NCBI GenBank assembly: GCA_963742925.1
Contig: CAVUNV010000004.1
Span: 124,001-188,000 of the forward strand
Direction: 5' to 3'
Source: PALSA-612 sp963742925
Lineage (GTDB): Bacteria > Actinomycetota > Thermoleophilia > Gaiellales > Gaiellaceae
DNA length: 64,000 bases
Below, piece by piece: positions 51,588-60,720 of the stretch (its first letter is position 1; every line of letters begins with the position of its first letter). Position numbers and translations under genes: made by a program. The notes under the pieces are model-generated. The model did no database searches. It had not been told where the DNA came from and was given only the letters and a program-made list of their open reading frames with translations.

Positions 51588-51676
51588 CTGCTCCGGCACC
51601 TGCTCCGGCACCTGCTCTGGCGCTGCTCCGGCACCCGCTCTGACACCGCTGCGTAGCAGGGTCAGGCACGTGCCTG
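51588..51676. repeat. Tandem 12-bp repeats plus 14-bp palindrome
   Basis: Five imperfect units of CTGCTCCGGCAC from 51588 to 51646, followed by the perfect palindrome CAGGCACGTGCCTG (51663-51676). The region is noncoding, between the adenine deaminase stop and the crotonase start. It recalls the dispersed GGCACC-type palindromes of other genomes. Confidence 0.6.
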
Positions 51677-51698
51677 GCACTGCTTCGGCCGGCTCGGA

Positions 51699-53389
51699 CT
51701 AGTCGGCCGCCAGCGGGACGAGGCGGAACGTGTCCACGTCGACCAGGCCCTGGTCGGTCAGCTTCAGGCTCGGGATCACCGACAGGGCGAGGAACGCGAG
51801 CGCCTGGAACGGCGCCTCGACGGTGCAGCCGAGCTCGGCAAGAGCTCGCACGCACTCGCGCGACTGGGCCGCCACCTCCTCGGCCGATGCCTCCGAGAGC
51901 AGCCCGGCCACCGGGAGCGGCAGCTCGGCGCGCACTCCGCGGCTCTCGACGACGACGAGGCCGCCGCCGAGATCCGCGAGGCGCTGTACCGCCCGCGCGA
52001 TGTCGCCGTCGTCGACGCCGACCACGACGATGTTGTGCGCGTCGTGCGCGACCGTCGAGGCGAACGCTCCGCGCTCGAGCCCGAACCCACGCACGAAGCC
52101 GAGCCCGACTCGACCGGTGCCGTGGTGCCGCTCGACCACCGCGACCTTGGCCAGGTCCCGCTGCGGGTCGGCGACCGCGAGCCCGTCCACCACCGTCAGC
52201 TCCTCGACGAGCGAATCGGTGACGATCTGGCCGGGAACCAACCCGATCACGTGCGCCCTTTCGCCCGCCGCCCAGGGCACGTGGAAGTCGTTGGAGCCGA
52301 TCGGCGCGATCCGCACCGAGCGTTTGACCCAGTCGGGCACGACCGGGCGCGGGATCTCCTCGACCGGCGCGGCCGGCCTTCAGAACGACGTCGGGGACGA
52401 AGCGCTCGAGGTCGGGCAGGAGCAGCAGATCGGCCTGATAGCCCGGAGCAACGGCGCCGAGGTGGTCGAGGCGGTGCCAGGTGGCCGGGTTGAGCGTCGC
52501 CATCACGAGCGCATCCTCGGGAGCCACCCCGAGAGCGACGGCGTCGCGGACGATCGAGTTGACGTGACCGTCGGCGGCCACGTGCTCCGGCTCACGGTCG
52601 TCGGTGCAGAAGGCGAGCCGGTGCGGGCCGAACTCGGCGACGAGCGGGACGAGCGCCCGCAGGTTGCGGGCCACCGATGCCTCGCGGATCAGCACCCACA
52701 TGCCCGCCCGCAACCGCTCCCTGCCCTCCTCGAGGGTGTACGCCTCGTGGTCGGAGCGGATGCCGGCAGCCACATAGGCCTGCAGGTCCTTCCCGAGCAC
52801 CCCGGGGGCGTGACCGTCCACGTGGGAGGCGAGCGCGAGCTTGGCAAGCTCGGCCGGATCGCCGGCGATGACGCCGGGGAAGTTCATCATCTCGGCCAGC
52901 CCGATCACTCGCCGGCGGCGCAGGAGACCCTCGAGATCGCCCGGCGTCAGCGGCCGCCGCGACGACTCGAACGACGAGGCCGGCACACAGGACGAGGCCA
53001 TGAAATACACGTCCAGCGGCAGGTCGGCGCAGACGTCGAGCAGCCAGTGCACGCCGTCGGTGCCGAGCACGTTGGCGATCTCGTGCGGGTCGGCGACGAC
53101 GGCTGTCGTGCCGAGCGGCAGCACGAGCCGGGCGAACTCGTCCACGAGCAGCTTCGTCGACTCGAGGTGCATGTGCGCGTCGACGAACCCGGGGACGACG
53201 TACCGGCCCGATGCGTCGAGCACGTCGAGCCCCTCGTACTCACCCAGCCCGGCGACATAGCCGTCGCAGAACAGCCACGTCGACGTCCAGCCACTCGCGC
53301 GTGAACACGGAGAGGACACGACCGCCCCGGACGACGAGGTCGGCCGGCTCGTCGCCCCGAGCCACGGCGATGCGTCGGGCCAGGCTCAC
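51699..53389 (-). CDS. ade: Adenine deaminase (two frame breaks)
   Basis: Converts adenine to hypoxanthine plus ammonia. About 563 aa from GTG at 53387-53389 (SLARRIAVARGDEPADLVVR). Breaks near 53275 (extra T) and 52370-52385. Metal and substrate motifs: VVPGFVDAHMHLESTKLL, TTAVVADPHEIANVLG, VDGHAPGVLGKDLQAYVAAG and FCTDDREPEHV; the C-terminal half has GSNDFHVPWAAGE, GLVPGQIVTDSLV and STVAHDAHNIVVVGVDD, all Ade-specific. It lies with xanthine dehydrogenase and a nucleoside transporter, so hypoxanthine would be oxidised next door. Confidence 0.9.
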
Positions 53390-53398
53390 GCGGTCAGG

Positions 53399-55627
53399 CT
53401 ACAAGCCGACGATGTCGTCCGGGCGCACCGGCACCCGGGCGAGCTCGCAGCCCGTCGCCGCACGCAGCGCTGAGACGACGGCGGCCGTCGAGACGACCGT
53501 GGGCGGCTCGCCGACCCCTTTCAGGCCGTAGGGGCCGTCGGGCTCCGGATCCTCGATCAGCTCGGCGACGACCGGCGGCACGTCCAACGCCGTCGGGATC
53601 AGATAGTCGGTGAAGCTCGCGTTCGTGATCAGGCCCCCTCGGGTCTGGATCTCCTCCATCAGCGCCAGGCCGATGCCCTGCGCGATGCCACCCTCGATCT
53701 GGCCGTGGACGGCCTGCGGGTTGAGTGCCTTGCCGACGTCCTGCGCCGTTCCGATCCAGACGAGGCGCGTGAGGCCGAGCTCGACGTCGACCTCCGCGAC
53801 GACCCTCATCGCCGCGCAGCCGAACGACACGTGGGCGGGACCGCCGGTGACCTGGCCGGTCTCGGGATCGAGGGGCCACGTGCGCGGATGGCGATAGACG
53901 CGCTCGACCTCGACGTCACCGCCGGTGCGCTCGTGCTCGTCGAGCGCCGCGCGGCAGGCGAGCTGAACGGCGCCGGCCGCCATCCAGGTCATCCGTGACG
54001 CGGAGCACGAGCCGGAGGAGCCCACCGCCGCCGTCGAGGGAGGCGCGAGCGTGACGTTGTCGATCCCGAGCTCGGTACGCGCCACCTGCACGATCACGGT
54101 CGTGACGCCCTGCCCGACCTCGGCCCCGGCGAAGTGCACCTCGGCCCGAAGCTCGCCCGCACCGCCGTCGAAGAGCCTGACCCGGGCGGTGCAGTAGTCG
54201 TCGAAGCCCTCCGAGTAGCAGATGTTCTTGAAGCCGGCGGCGAACCCGATTCCGCGGCGCACGCCCTGGCCGCGGCTGGTGTTGCCCGATCCGCCGGGGA
54301 GCCGGAGCGGATCACGCGGCAGCTCCTCGGGCTCGGGCGGATCGAGCGCGGCGGCGCGGCGGATCACCTCGGCAACGGGAAACGACCCCGTGATCGTCTG
54401 GCCGGTCGGCAGCACGTCCCCCGGCTCCAGCGCGTTCAGCAGGCGCAGCTCGACCGGGTCGATGTCGAGTGCGGCCGCGAGCCTGTCCATCTGCGCCTCG
54501 TGCGCGAAGCAGGTCTGCACGGCGCCGAACCCGCGCATCGCCCCGCACGGCGGGTTGTTCGAGTAGACGCAGGTGCCCTCGATCAGAGCGTTGTCGACCC
54601 GGTACGGGCCGCAGGCGAAGGCGCAGGCGTTGGCGATCACGGCCGTCGAGCTGGAGGCGTAGGCGCCGCCGTCGAGCAGGATCCGCATGCGCACGGCGAC
54701 GAGCCGCCCGTCGAGCATGGCGCGGTGCTCGGCCCAGATACGGGCCGGGTGGCGATGCACGTGACCGGTGAACGACTCCTCGCGGCTGTAGACGATCTTG
54801 ACCGGCCGTCCCGTGTGGAGCGCCAGCATCGCCCCGTGGATCTGCATCGACAGGTCCTCGCGGCCGCCGAAGGCGCCGCCCACGCCCGCGAGGTGGATCC
54901 GGACCTGCTCGGGCTCGAGCCCGAGACAGGGCGCGACCTGGTCGCGGTCGACGTGGAGCCACTGCGTGGCGACGTAGACGTCGACGCCGCCCTCGCCGTC
55001 GGGCACAGCGAGCCCGGACTCCGGCCCGAGGAAGGCCTGGTCCTGGATCCCGGTCTCGTAGACACCCTCGACGGCGACCTCGCCGATCGCGTCGGGATCG
55101 CCGTGCCGGACGACCATCGAGCGGATCACGTTCGGTCGCGGGTCGTCCAGGTAGCCGTGACCCGCCGTCGGCCGGTCGGGATGGAGCGGCTCCTGCTCGG
55201 TCGCCCGCTCCGGGTCGACGACCGGCTCGAGCGGCTCGTAGTCGACGGTGATCCTCGAGGCGGCGCGGCGCGCCTGCTCCGGGTGCTCGGCTGCGACGAG
55301 TGCGACGGCCTCGCCGAAGTAGCGGACCCGGTCGATCGCGAGCACCGGCTGGTCCGGGAACTCGAGCCCGTAGCACTTCTCCCCCGGGACGTCATCGTGA
55401 GTGAGCACGGCATGCACTCCGGGCATCGCGACTGCTTCGGAGACGTCGATCTCACGGATGCGCGCGTGGACGTGTGGGCTCCGGACGGTGTGCCCCCAGA
55501 GCATGCCCGCTTCGGTCAGGTCGCTCGAGTAGGCGAACTCGCCCGTCGTCTTCGGGATCCCGTCGACCCGCGCGACGCTCTCGCCGACCCGGCCGAGCTC
55601 CAGGCCGGGCTTGCCTGCAGCACTCAC
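53399..55627 (-). CDS. Xanthine dehydrogenase family, molybdopterin-binding subunit
   Basis: 742 aa. The CoxL-like fold runs from GRVGESVARVDGIPKTTGEF. Mo-cofactor segments include VGGAFGGREDLSMQIHGAML, YSNNPPCGAMRGFGAVQTCF, GAEVGQGVTTVIVQVA and the catalytic-Glu region GLKGVGEPPTVVST near the C-terminus. GTG start at 55625-55627 overlaps the 2Fe-2S subunit stop by 4 bp. Hypoxanthine/xanthine is the likely substrate from context; another purine or aldehyde is possible. No selenium-type indicator was recognised. Confidence 0.9.
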   Translation of the reverse strand: MSAAGKPGLELGRVGESVARVDGIPKTTGEFAYSSDLTEAGMLWGHTVRSPHVHARIREIDVSEAVAMPGVHAVLTHDDVPGEKCYGLEFPDQPVLAIDRVRYFGEAVALVAAEHPEQARRAASRITVDYEPLEPVVDPERATEQEPLHPDRPTAGHGYLDDPRPNVIRSMVVRHGDPDAIGEVAVEGVYETGIQDQAFLGPESGLAVPDGEGGVDVYVATQWLHVDRDQVAPCLGLEPEQVRIHLAGVGGAFGGREDLSMQIHGAMLALHTGRPVKIVYSREESFTGHVHRHPARIWAEHRAMLDGRLVAVRMRILLDGGAYASSSTAVIANACAFACGPYRVDNALIEGTCVYSNNPPCGAMRGFGAVQTCFAHEAQMDRLAAALDIDPVELRLLNALEPGDVLPTGQTITGSFPVAEVIRRAAALDPPEPEELPRDPLRLPGGSGNTSRGQGVRRGIGFAAGFKNICYSEGFDDYCTARVRLFDGGAGELRAEVHFAGAEVGQGVTTVIVQVARTELGIDNVTLAPPSTAAVGSSGSCSASRMTWMAAGAVQLACRAALDEHERTGGDVEVERVYRHPRTWPLDPETGQVTGGPAHVSFGCAAMRVVAEVDVELGLTRLVWIGTAQDVGKALNPQAVHGQIEGGIAQGIGLALMEEIQTRGGLITNASFTDYLIPTALDVPPVVAELIEDPEPDGPYGLKGVGEPPTVVSTAAVVSALRAATGCELARVPVRPDDIVGL

Positions 55628-56089
55628 GAGTCGGCTCCGGCCGCCGCCAGCCTCACGGCGTCGAGGATCTTCTGGTAGCCGGTGCACCGGCAGAGGTTTC
55701 CCGCCAGCGCCTCGCGGATCTCGTCGTCCGAGGGCTGCGGATTCCGTTGCAGCAGGTCGGCGGCCGCGACGACCAGGCCGGGCGTGCAGAACCCGCACTG
55801 GACGGCGCCCGCGCGGACGAATGCCTCCTGCACGGGGTGGAGCTCCTCGCCGCCGCGCGAGACCCTCGACCGTCACGACCTCGTGACCGTCCGCCTGCGC
55901 GGCGAGCACCAGGCAGGAGCAGACGAGCTGCCCGTCGAGGAGCACCGAGCACGACCCGCACTCGCCCTGCTCGCACGCGTTCTTCGAGCCGGGAAGACCG
56001 AGGCGCTCCCGCAGCGCGAAGAGGAGGCTCTCGCCGGCCCAGACGTCGGCCTCCAGGCGCTCGCCGTTGACCGTGAGCTCGATCCTCAT
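55624..56089 (-). CDS. Xanthine dehydrogenase family, 2Fe-2S subunit (one frame break)
   Basis: About 155 aa. First cluster: NACEQGECGSCSVLLDGQLV with a further Cys in VCSCLVL. An extra C near 55857 breaks the frame within VEGLA-GGEELHPVQEAF. Second cluster: GAVQCGFCTPGLVVAA and GNLCRCTGYQKILDAV. Both ferredoxin-like and helical [2Fe-2S] sites are thus complete. Start ATG at 56087-56089. Carries electrons from the molybdenum centre to FAD. Confidence 0.88.
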
Positions 56090-56160
56090 CGCCGGGGCGC
56101 CTCTGTCTTGTCACAGATTCGTGCCAGACACGTCACGATTTCGCAGCTAACCTCAACAAC

Positions 56161-56190
56161 GGGGGCAAAGGGGCCGCAGGCCCCCGGGGG
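56161..56190 (-). terminator. GC-rich hairpin between FAD and 2Fe-2S subunit genes
   Basis: Stem GGGGCC (56170-56175), loop GCA, GGCCCC (56179-56184), with outer G/C runs. On the transcribed strand it is followed by TTTG. It may attenuate transcription, altering subunit ratio, within the operon. Confidence 0.4.
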
Positions 56191-56207
56191 GAAGACAAAT
56201 AGAGCAT

Positions 56208-57002
56208 TCATGCGGCCAGGCACCGTTCGAGGCCTCGGGTTGCCAGGACCCGCAGCGCGTGGCGGCGGTAGACCGCCGTGCCGCGGACGTCGTCGATCGG
56301 GGTCGCGGCCGACGCCACGAGCGCGGGAAAGCCGTCCGCCTCGGCGAGCGGCGCGGTGACCAGTAAGGGCACCGGGCCGGCTGACCCGAACGCGGCGCGC
56401 AGCTCGTCCCGCTCGCGGTCGACGGCCACCGCCAGCGAACACACCGCGATCACCATCGCGTTCCGCGGGCCGACCTTCATGAACGTCTGCGGCGCACCCG
56501 AGGGCCGGACGAGGACGCTCACGATCAGCTCCTCGGGCTCGAGCGCATTCCGTTTCGGCCCGACCAGGAACTCCCGGAGCGCGAGCCGCCGAGAGCCGCG
56601 CGAGCTCGCCACCTCCACCTCCGCGTCCTCGACGAGCAACGGCGGCAGCGAGTCGCCGGCCGGCGAAGCGGTGCCCAGGTTGCCGCCCAGCGTTCCGCGG
56701 TTTCGGATCTGCAGGGAGCCCACGGTCCGGGACGCCTCCGCCAGCGCGGGGAGCAGCGACGAGAGCGGCTCGGCCATCGCCTCCGTGTAGGTCAACCCGG
56801 CGCCGAGCCGCAGCACGCCGTCGTCGCGCGACCAGCCGCGCAGCTCGGGGACCTCCGCGAGGTTCAGGATCCGCAGCGGGCGGCGCCGGTCGAAGTTGAG
56901 CTCGACCATCAGATCGGTGCCGCCCGCGATCGGCAGAGCGTCCGGGTGCTCGGCCTTCAGCCGCAGCGCCTCGTCGAGCGAGCGCGGGGTCAGAACATCC
57001 AC
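56208..57002 (-). CDS. Xanthine dehydrogenase family, FAD-binding subunit
   Basis: 264 aa of the CoxM type. FAD motifs: ALPIAGGTDLMVELNF and NRGTLGGNLGTASPAGDSLP, both hallmarks of the family, and the domain ending with AVYRRHALRVLATRGLERCL. GTG start at 57000-57002, 13 bp after the permease stop. Located first in FAD-2Fe2S-Mo order, separated from the 2Fe-2S gene by 118 bp containing a hairpin. Confidence 0.9.
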   Translation of the reverse strand: MDVLTPRSLDEALRLKAEHPDALPIAGGTDLMVELNFDRRRPLRILNLAEVPELRGWSRDDGVLRLGAGLTYTEAMAEPLSSLLPALAEASRTVGSLQIRNRGTLGGNLGTASPAGDSLPPLLVEDAEVEVASSRGSRRLALREFLVGPKRNALEPEELIVSVLVRPSGAPQTFMKVGPRNAMVIAVCSLAVAVDRERDELRAAFGSAGPVPLLVTAPLAEADGFPALVASAATPIDDVRGTAVYRRHALRVLATRGLERCLAA

Positions 57003-57015
57003 GATGCCACAGTAT

Positions 57016-58002
57016 TCACCGCTCCTCGCGAACGTACGGGACGCCGAGCGCGGCGGGCGCCCCCAGCCGCCGCTTCGCCCACCCGGACGCGATGATCACG
57101 AGCACGATCACGGTCGTCAGATACGGGAGGGCGTTGAGGAACTCCGGCGTCTTGAAGAAGGTCGGAATCGCCGTGTAGTTGTGCGCCTGGAGCGCTGCCG
57201 GCAGCCCGCCCGACAGCCCGCCGAACAGGTAGGCGCCGACGAGACAGAGCTCGGCCCGCCAGAACGAGAAGATCACGAGCGCGATCGCGATCCAGCCGGC
57301 TCCGCCCACGAGAGAGTCGCCTGACGTCCAGCCCGCGGTGATCGAGAGGCTGAAGCACGCCCCGCCGATCCCGGCGAAGGCGCCGCCGACGAGCACGTGC
57401 GCGTATCGGTACCCGTTCACGTTGAGCCCCATCGCGTCGGCCGCGGCAGGCGCCTCGCCCACGGCGCGCACGTTCAGGCCGAGCCGTGTCCGCGAGAGGT
57501 ACAGGGACACGGCGGCCGTGAGCGCCCACGACGCGTACACGAGTGCGGACTGGTGGAGCAGAACTGGGCCGAGCACCGGCACGTCCTTGAGCCCGAAGAC
57601 GTCGATCTGCCCGAACTGGTTCTTCGGCGGGAGGTCCGCGAGCCCGAGGTCGTTGCCGAGGTAGGACGACAGGCCGAGGCCGCCCGCGAAGATCGTCAGC
57701 GCCAGGCCGGAGACGATCTGGTTCGCACGCAGCGTGATCACGAGGAAGGCGAACACGGCCGCCATCACGAGCCCCGCGAAGCCCGCGGCGACAACCGCGA
57801 GGAAGAGGACGAGCGAGCCCGACCCGGGTGCGCGTTGGGCGGCCCAGAAGCCGATCACCGCCCCCACCAGCATCATCCCCTCGACGCCGAGGTTCAGGAC
57901 GCCGGACCGCTCGGCCAGCAGCTCGCCGAGCGCTGCGAACAGGATCGGGGTGCCGTACAGCACGGCCTGGGCCAGCACGATCACGAGCAGCGAGTTGTTC
58001 AC
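57016..58002 (-). CDS. Nucleoside ABC transporter permease (NupQ/YufQ-like)
   Basis: 328 aa, about eight helices, family of branched-chain-amino-acid-type permeases used by BMP-dependent nucleoside importers. Signature LGELLAERSGVLNLGVEGMM and GLNVRAVGEAPAAADAMGLN with YRYAHVLVGGAFAGIGGACF. GTG start at 58000-58002 overlaps the upstream permease stop. Pairs with the other permease to form the membrane channel. Confidence 0.9.
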   Translation of the reverse strand: MNNSLLVIVLAQAVLYGTPILFAALGELLAERSGVLNLGVEGMMLVGAVIGFWAAQRAPGSGSLVLFLAVVAAGFAGLVMAAVFAFLVITLRANQIVSGLALTIFAGGLGLSSYLGNDLGLADLPPKNQFGQIDVFGLKDVPVLGPVLLHQSALVYASWALTAAVSLYLSRTRLGLNVRAVGEAPAAADAMGLNVNGYRYAHVLVGGAFAGIGGACFSLSITAGWTSGDSLVGGAGWIAIALVIFSFWRAELCLVGAYLFGGLSGGLPAALQAHNYTAIPTFFKTPEFLNALPYLTTVIVLVIIASGWAKRRLGAPAALGVPYVREER

Positions 58003-59138
58003 TGCGTCGCCTCCGTCGTCGGGAGCGGCCTCGGCTGCAGCGGGAGCGCGCCGAGCCGAATGCGCACGCGGTACCGGATCAGCAGCTCGCCGCCGAGGGC
58101 GCAGAAGAGGATGATCCCCTGCATCACGCCGACGAGCCCGGACGGAAAGTCGACGCCCTGGAGGTAGAGGCCCGCATTCTGAAGCCCGCCGACCAGGACG
58201 CCCACGAGGCAGACGGCAAACGGGTTGTAGCGGCCGAGTGCGGCGACGACGATGCCCGTGTAGCCGTAGTTGGCGCCCTGCAGCCCCTGCGGGCTCGCGT
58301 CGAGCACGTGGGAGAAGTCGCCGACCTGGCTCGCGCCGCCCAGGCCGGCGACGCCGCCCGAGATCGCCATCACGGACAGGATCTTCCGGCGGGTGCGCAT
58401 GCCCGAGTAGCGCGCCGCACGCTGCGAGTCGCCGATCACGTTCATCTCGAACCCGAAGCGGGTCGAGCGGAAGAGCACGTGGAGCACCGCTGCGACGCCG
58501 AGCGCCAGCAGGAAGCCGAAGGGCACGATCATGCCGAGCGGTGAGAGCGTCGGCCAGAACTGGCTCGGATCCAGCGGGACAGCCTGCGGAAAGGAGCGCG
58601 CCTGGACAGTCGAGATGTCGCGCCACGGCGACGCGCTGTCGAAGATCAGGTAGGTGAGGAGCTGCCCTGCGACGTAGTTCAGCATCAGCGACGTGATGAT
58701 CTCGCTCGTCCTCGCAAACGCCTTCAGAACGCCCGGGATCAGGCCCCAGAGCGAGCCGGCGGCTGCGCCGCAGACGCACATGAGGAGGATCGACAGCGCC
58801 GTCGTGTGACCCGGGCCGATCCAGATCGCCACGCCGGCGGCACCGATTGCTCCGAGGTAGAGCTGTCCCTCGGCACCGATGTTGTAGAGCTGCATCCGGA
58901 ACGCGACCGCCGCTGCGAGGCCCGTGAACAGGAGCGGTGTCGCGGAGATGAGCGTTGCCGTCCAGGCCGCGCTGCCGGAGAAGGCAGCGTCGAAGATCCG
59001 CCGGTAGGTGTGCAGCGGCTCGTGCCCGGTTGCCCCGAGGACGGCGGCCATCACGACGAACGCCAGTCCCACGGAGGCGATCGGCACGACGATCGTCAGC
59101 CACCTCGGCTGCTTCAGTCGGCGCTCGATCCTGATCAC
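57999..59138 (-). CDS. Nucleoside ABC transporter permease (NupP/YufP-like)
   Basis: 379 aa, about nine helices. Features: ATPLLFTGLAAAVAFRMQLY, NIGAEGQLYLGAIGAAGVAI, ARTSEIITSLMLNYVAGQLL and FEMNVIGDSQRAARYSGM, all typical of YufP-type permeases. Start ATG at 59136-59138 overlaps the ATPase stop (ATGA). Confidence 0.9.
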   Translation of the reverse strand: MIRIERRLKQPRWLTIVVPIASVGLAFVVMAAVLGATGHEPLHTYRRIFDAAFSGSAAWTATLISATPLLFTGLAAAVAFRMQLYNIGAEGQLYLGAIGAAGVAIWIGPGHTTALSILLMCVCGAAAGSLWGLIPGVLKAFARTSEIITSLMLNYVAGQLLTYLIFDSASPWRDISTVQARSFPQAVPLDPSQFWPTLSPLGMIVPFGFLLALGVAAVLHVLFRSTRFGFEMNVIGDSQRAARYSGMRTRRKILSVMAISGGVAGLGGASQVGDFSHVLDASPQGLQGANYGYTGIVVAALGRYNPFAVCLVGVLVGGLQNAGLYLQGVDFPSGLVGVMQGIILFCALGGELLIRYRVRIRLGALPLQPRPLPTTEATQ

Positions 59139-60715
59139 GCGCGCTCTCCTCCGGCCATGGCGAGCCCGATCTCCTCGATCGTGGCCGTGGACGGGTCGAA
59201 GTCGCCGGTGAGGGCGCCCTCGTAGATCGCGACAACGCGGTCGGCAAGCGCGAGGATCTCGTCGAGGTCCTCGCTGATCAGCAGCACGGCGACGCCGTCC
59301 GAGGCTGCTTGCCGGAGATAGGCGTGCACCGTCTCGATCGCACCGACGTCGAGCCCGCGCGTCGGCGACGCGGCGATCAGCACCTCTGGCTTGCCACTGA
59401 ATTCGCGGCCCAGGACGAGCTTCTGCAGGTTGCCACCCGAGAGGTCACGGGCCCGCAGGTCGGGACCCGGCGTCTGGACGTCGTAGCGACGGATCAGCTC
59501 GAGCGCGCGCTCCCGGATCACTCGCCGGCGAAGCAGCGGACCGCGGGACATCTCGGCTCCGCGGTACGACTTGAGCACGGAGTTCTGCGCGATGCTGAGG
59601 CTCGAGGCGACACCCGTCCCCAGCCGATCCTCCGGAACATGGGCGACCCCGGCCGCGATGGCCGCGCGCGGGTCGCCGGTCCGCAGCTTCCGGCCGCCGA
59701 CACGCACGACTCCGGCAGACGGAGTCCGGATCCCCGTGATCGTCTCCGCCAGCTCGCGCTGGCCGTTTCCGGCCACGCCCGCGATCCCGACGATCTCGCC
59801 CTTGCGCACGGTGAGCGAGACGCCTCTCAGAACCTCCTCGCCCCGATCGCCGCGTGCTTTCAGATCCTCGACCTCGAGCGCATCGTCGGCTCCGGCGGGC
59901 GAATCGCGCTCGAGCCGGCGCGCCAGCTCGACCTCGCGTCCGACCATCAGCGCCGCGAGCTCCCTGGGGCTCACGTCGGCGGGGACGATCGTGGCGATCG
60001 AGCGGCCGCCGCGCAGCACCGTCACGCGGTCGGCGACGGCTTTCACTTCGTGCAGCTTGTGGGAGATGAAGATGACCGTCCGTCCTTCGGCGGCCATGGT
60101 GCGCAGGGTCACGAAGAGCGCCTCGGCTTCCTGCGGGGTGAGCACCGCCGTCGGCTCGTCGAGGATCAGGATCCTCGCCTCGCGATAGAGCGCCTTCAGG
60201 ATCTCGACGCGCTGCTGCTCGCCGACCGAGAGCTGCCAGATGCGCGCCCGCGGCTCCACGTCCATGCCGTAGCGCTTGCCGAGCTCCGCGACGTGACGCT
60301 CGATCTGGCGCGACCGCAGGACGAAGCTGCGCGCCTCGTCGCGGTGCTCGCCGAGCACGACGTTCTCGGCAACGGTAAAGGGCGGGACGAGCCGGAAATG
60401 CTGGTGAACCATGCCGATGCCCGCTTCGATCGCGTCGCTCGGCGAGTGGAAGTGCACCTGCTCGCCGTAGAGCCGGATCTCGCCTTCGTCGGGGCGGTAG
60501 AGGCCGGTGAGGATGTTCGAGAGGGTGCTCTTGCCGGCGCCGTTTTCGCCGAGCAGGGCGTGCACCTCGCCGGCGGCCGCCTCGAAATCAACCCGGTCGT
60601 TGGCGAGCACGCCCGGGAACCGCTTCGTGATCGCGCGCATCGCGACGGCGGGAGAGGCGCCGGGCTCGCCGGCGCCTCTCGCTGCTGCTGCTGAGCTGGG
60701 GGCCTGTTGCCCCAA
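59135..60715 (-). CDS. Nucleoside ABC transporter ATPase (duplicated nucleotide-binding domains)
   Basis: About 526 aa with two ABC domains. Domain 1 has a Walker A ALLGENGAGKSTLSNIL, signature LSVGEQQRVEILKAL and Walker B ILILDEPTAVL. Domain 2 has a Walker-A-like GIAGVAGNGQRELAETI, signature LSGGNLQKLVLGREF and Walker B VLIAASPTRGLD, the usual degenerate second site in this family. The start is uncertain: TTG at 60713-60715 is used because family homology begins upstream of the ATG at 60640. Drives nucleoside import with the BMP protein and two permeases. Confidence 0.9.
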   Translation of the reverse strand: MGQQAPSSAAAARGAGEPGASPAVAMRAITKRFPGVLANDRVDFEAAAGEVHALLGENGAGKSTLSNILTGLYRPDEGEIRLYGEQVHFHSPSDAIEAGIGMVHQHFRLVPPFTVAENVVLGEHRDEARSFVLRSRQIERHVAELGKRYGMDVEPRARIWQLSVGEQQRVEILKALYREARILILDEPTAVLTPQEAEALFVTLRTMAAEGRTVIFISHKLHEVKAVADRVTVLRGGRSIATIVPADVSPRELAALMVGREVELARRLERDSPAGADDALEVEDLKARGDRGEEVLRGVSLTVRKGEIVGIAGVAGNGQRELAETITGIRTPSAGVVRVGGRKLRTGDPRAAIAAGVAHVPEDRLGTGVASSLSIAQNSVLKSYRGAEMSRGPLLRRRVIRERALELIRRYDVQTPGPDLRARDLSGGNLQKLVLGREFSGKPEVLIAASPTRGLDVGAIETVHAYLRQAASDGVAVLLISEDLDEILALADRVVAIYEGALTGDFDPSTATIEEIGLAMAGGERA

Positions 60716-60720
60716 CTGGT

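Noticed and set aside
51588..51646. Possible CRISPR array
   Set aside because: Units are 11-12 bp, contiguous, without spacers, and no cas genes are present.
53399..56089. Apparent fusion of 2Fe-2S and molybdopterin subunits in one 896-aa ORF
   Set aside because: The joining segment is an out-of-frame translation of the 2Fe-2S C-terminus. The real second cluster motifs are in another frame and a GTGA stop/start overlap separates the genes.
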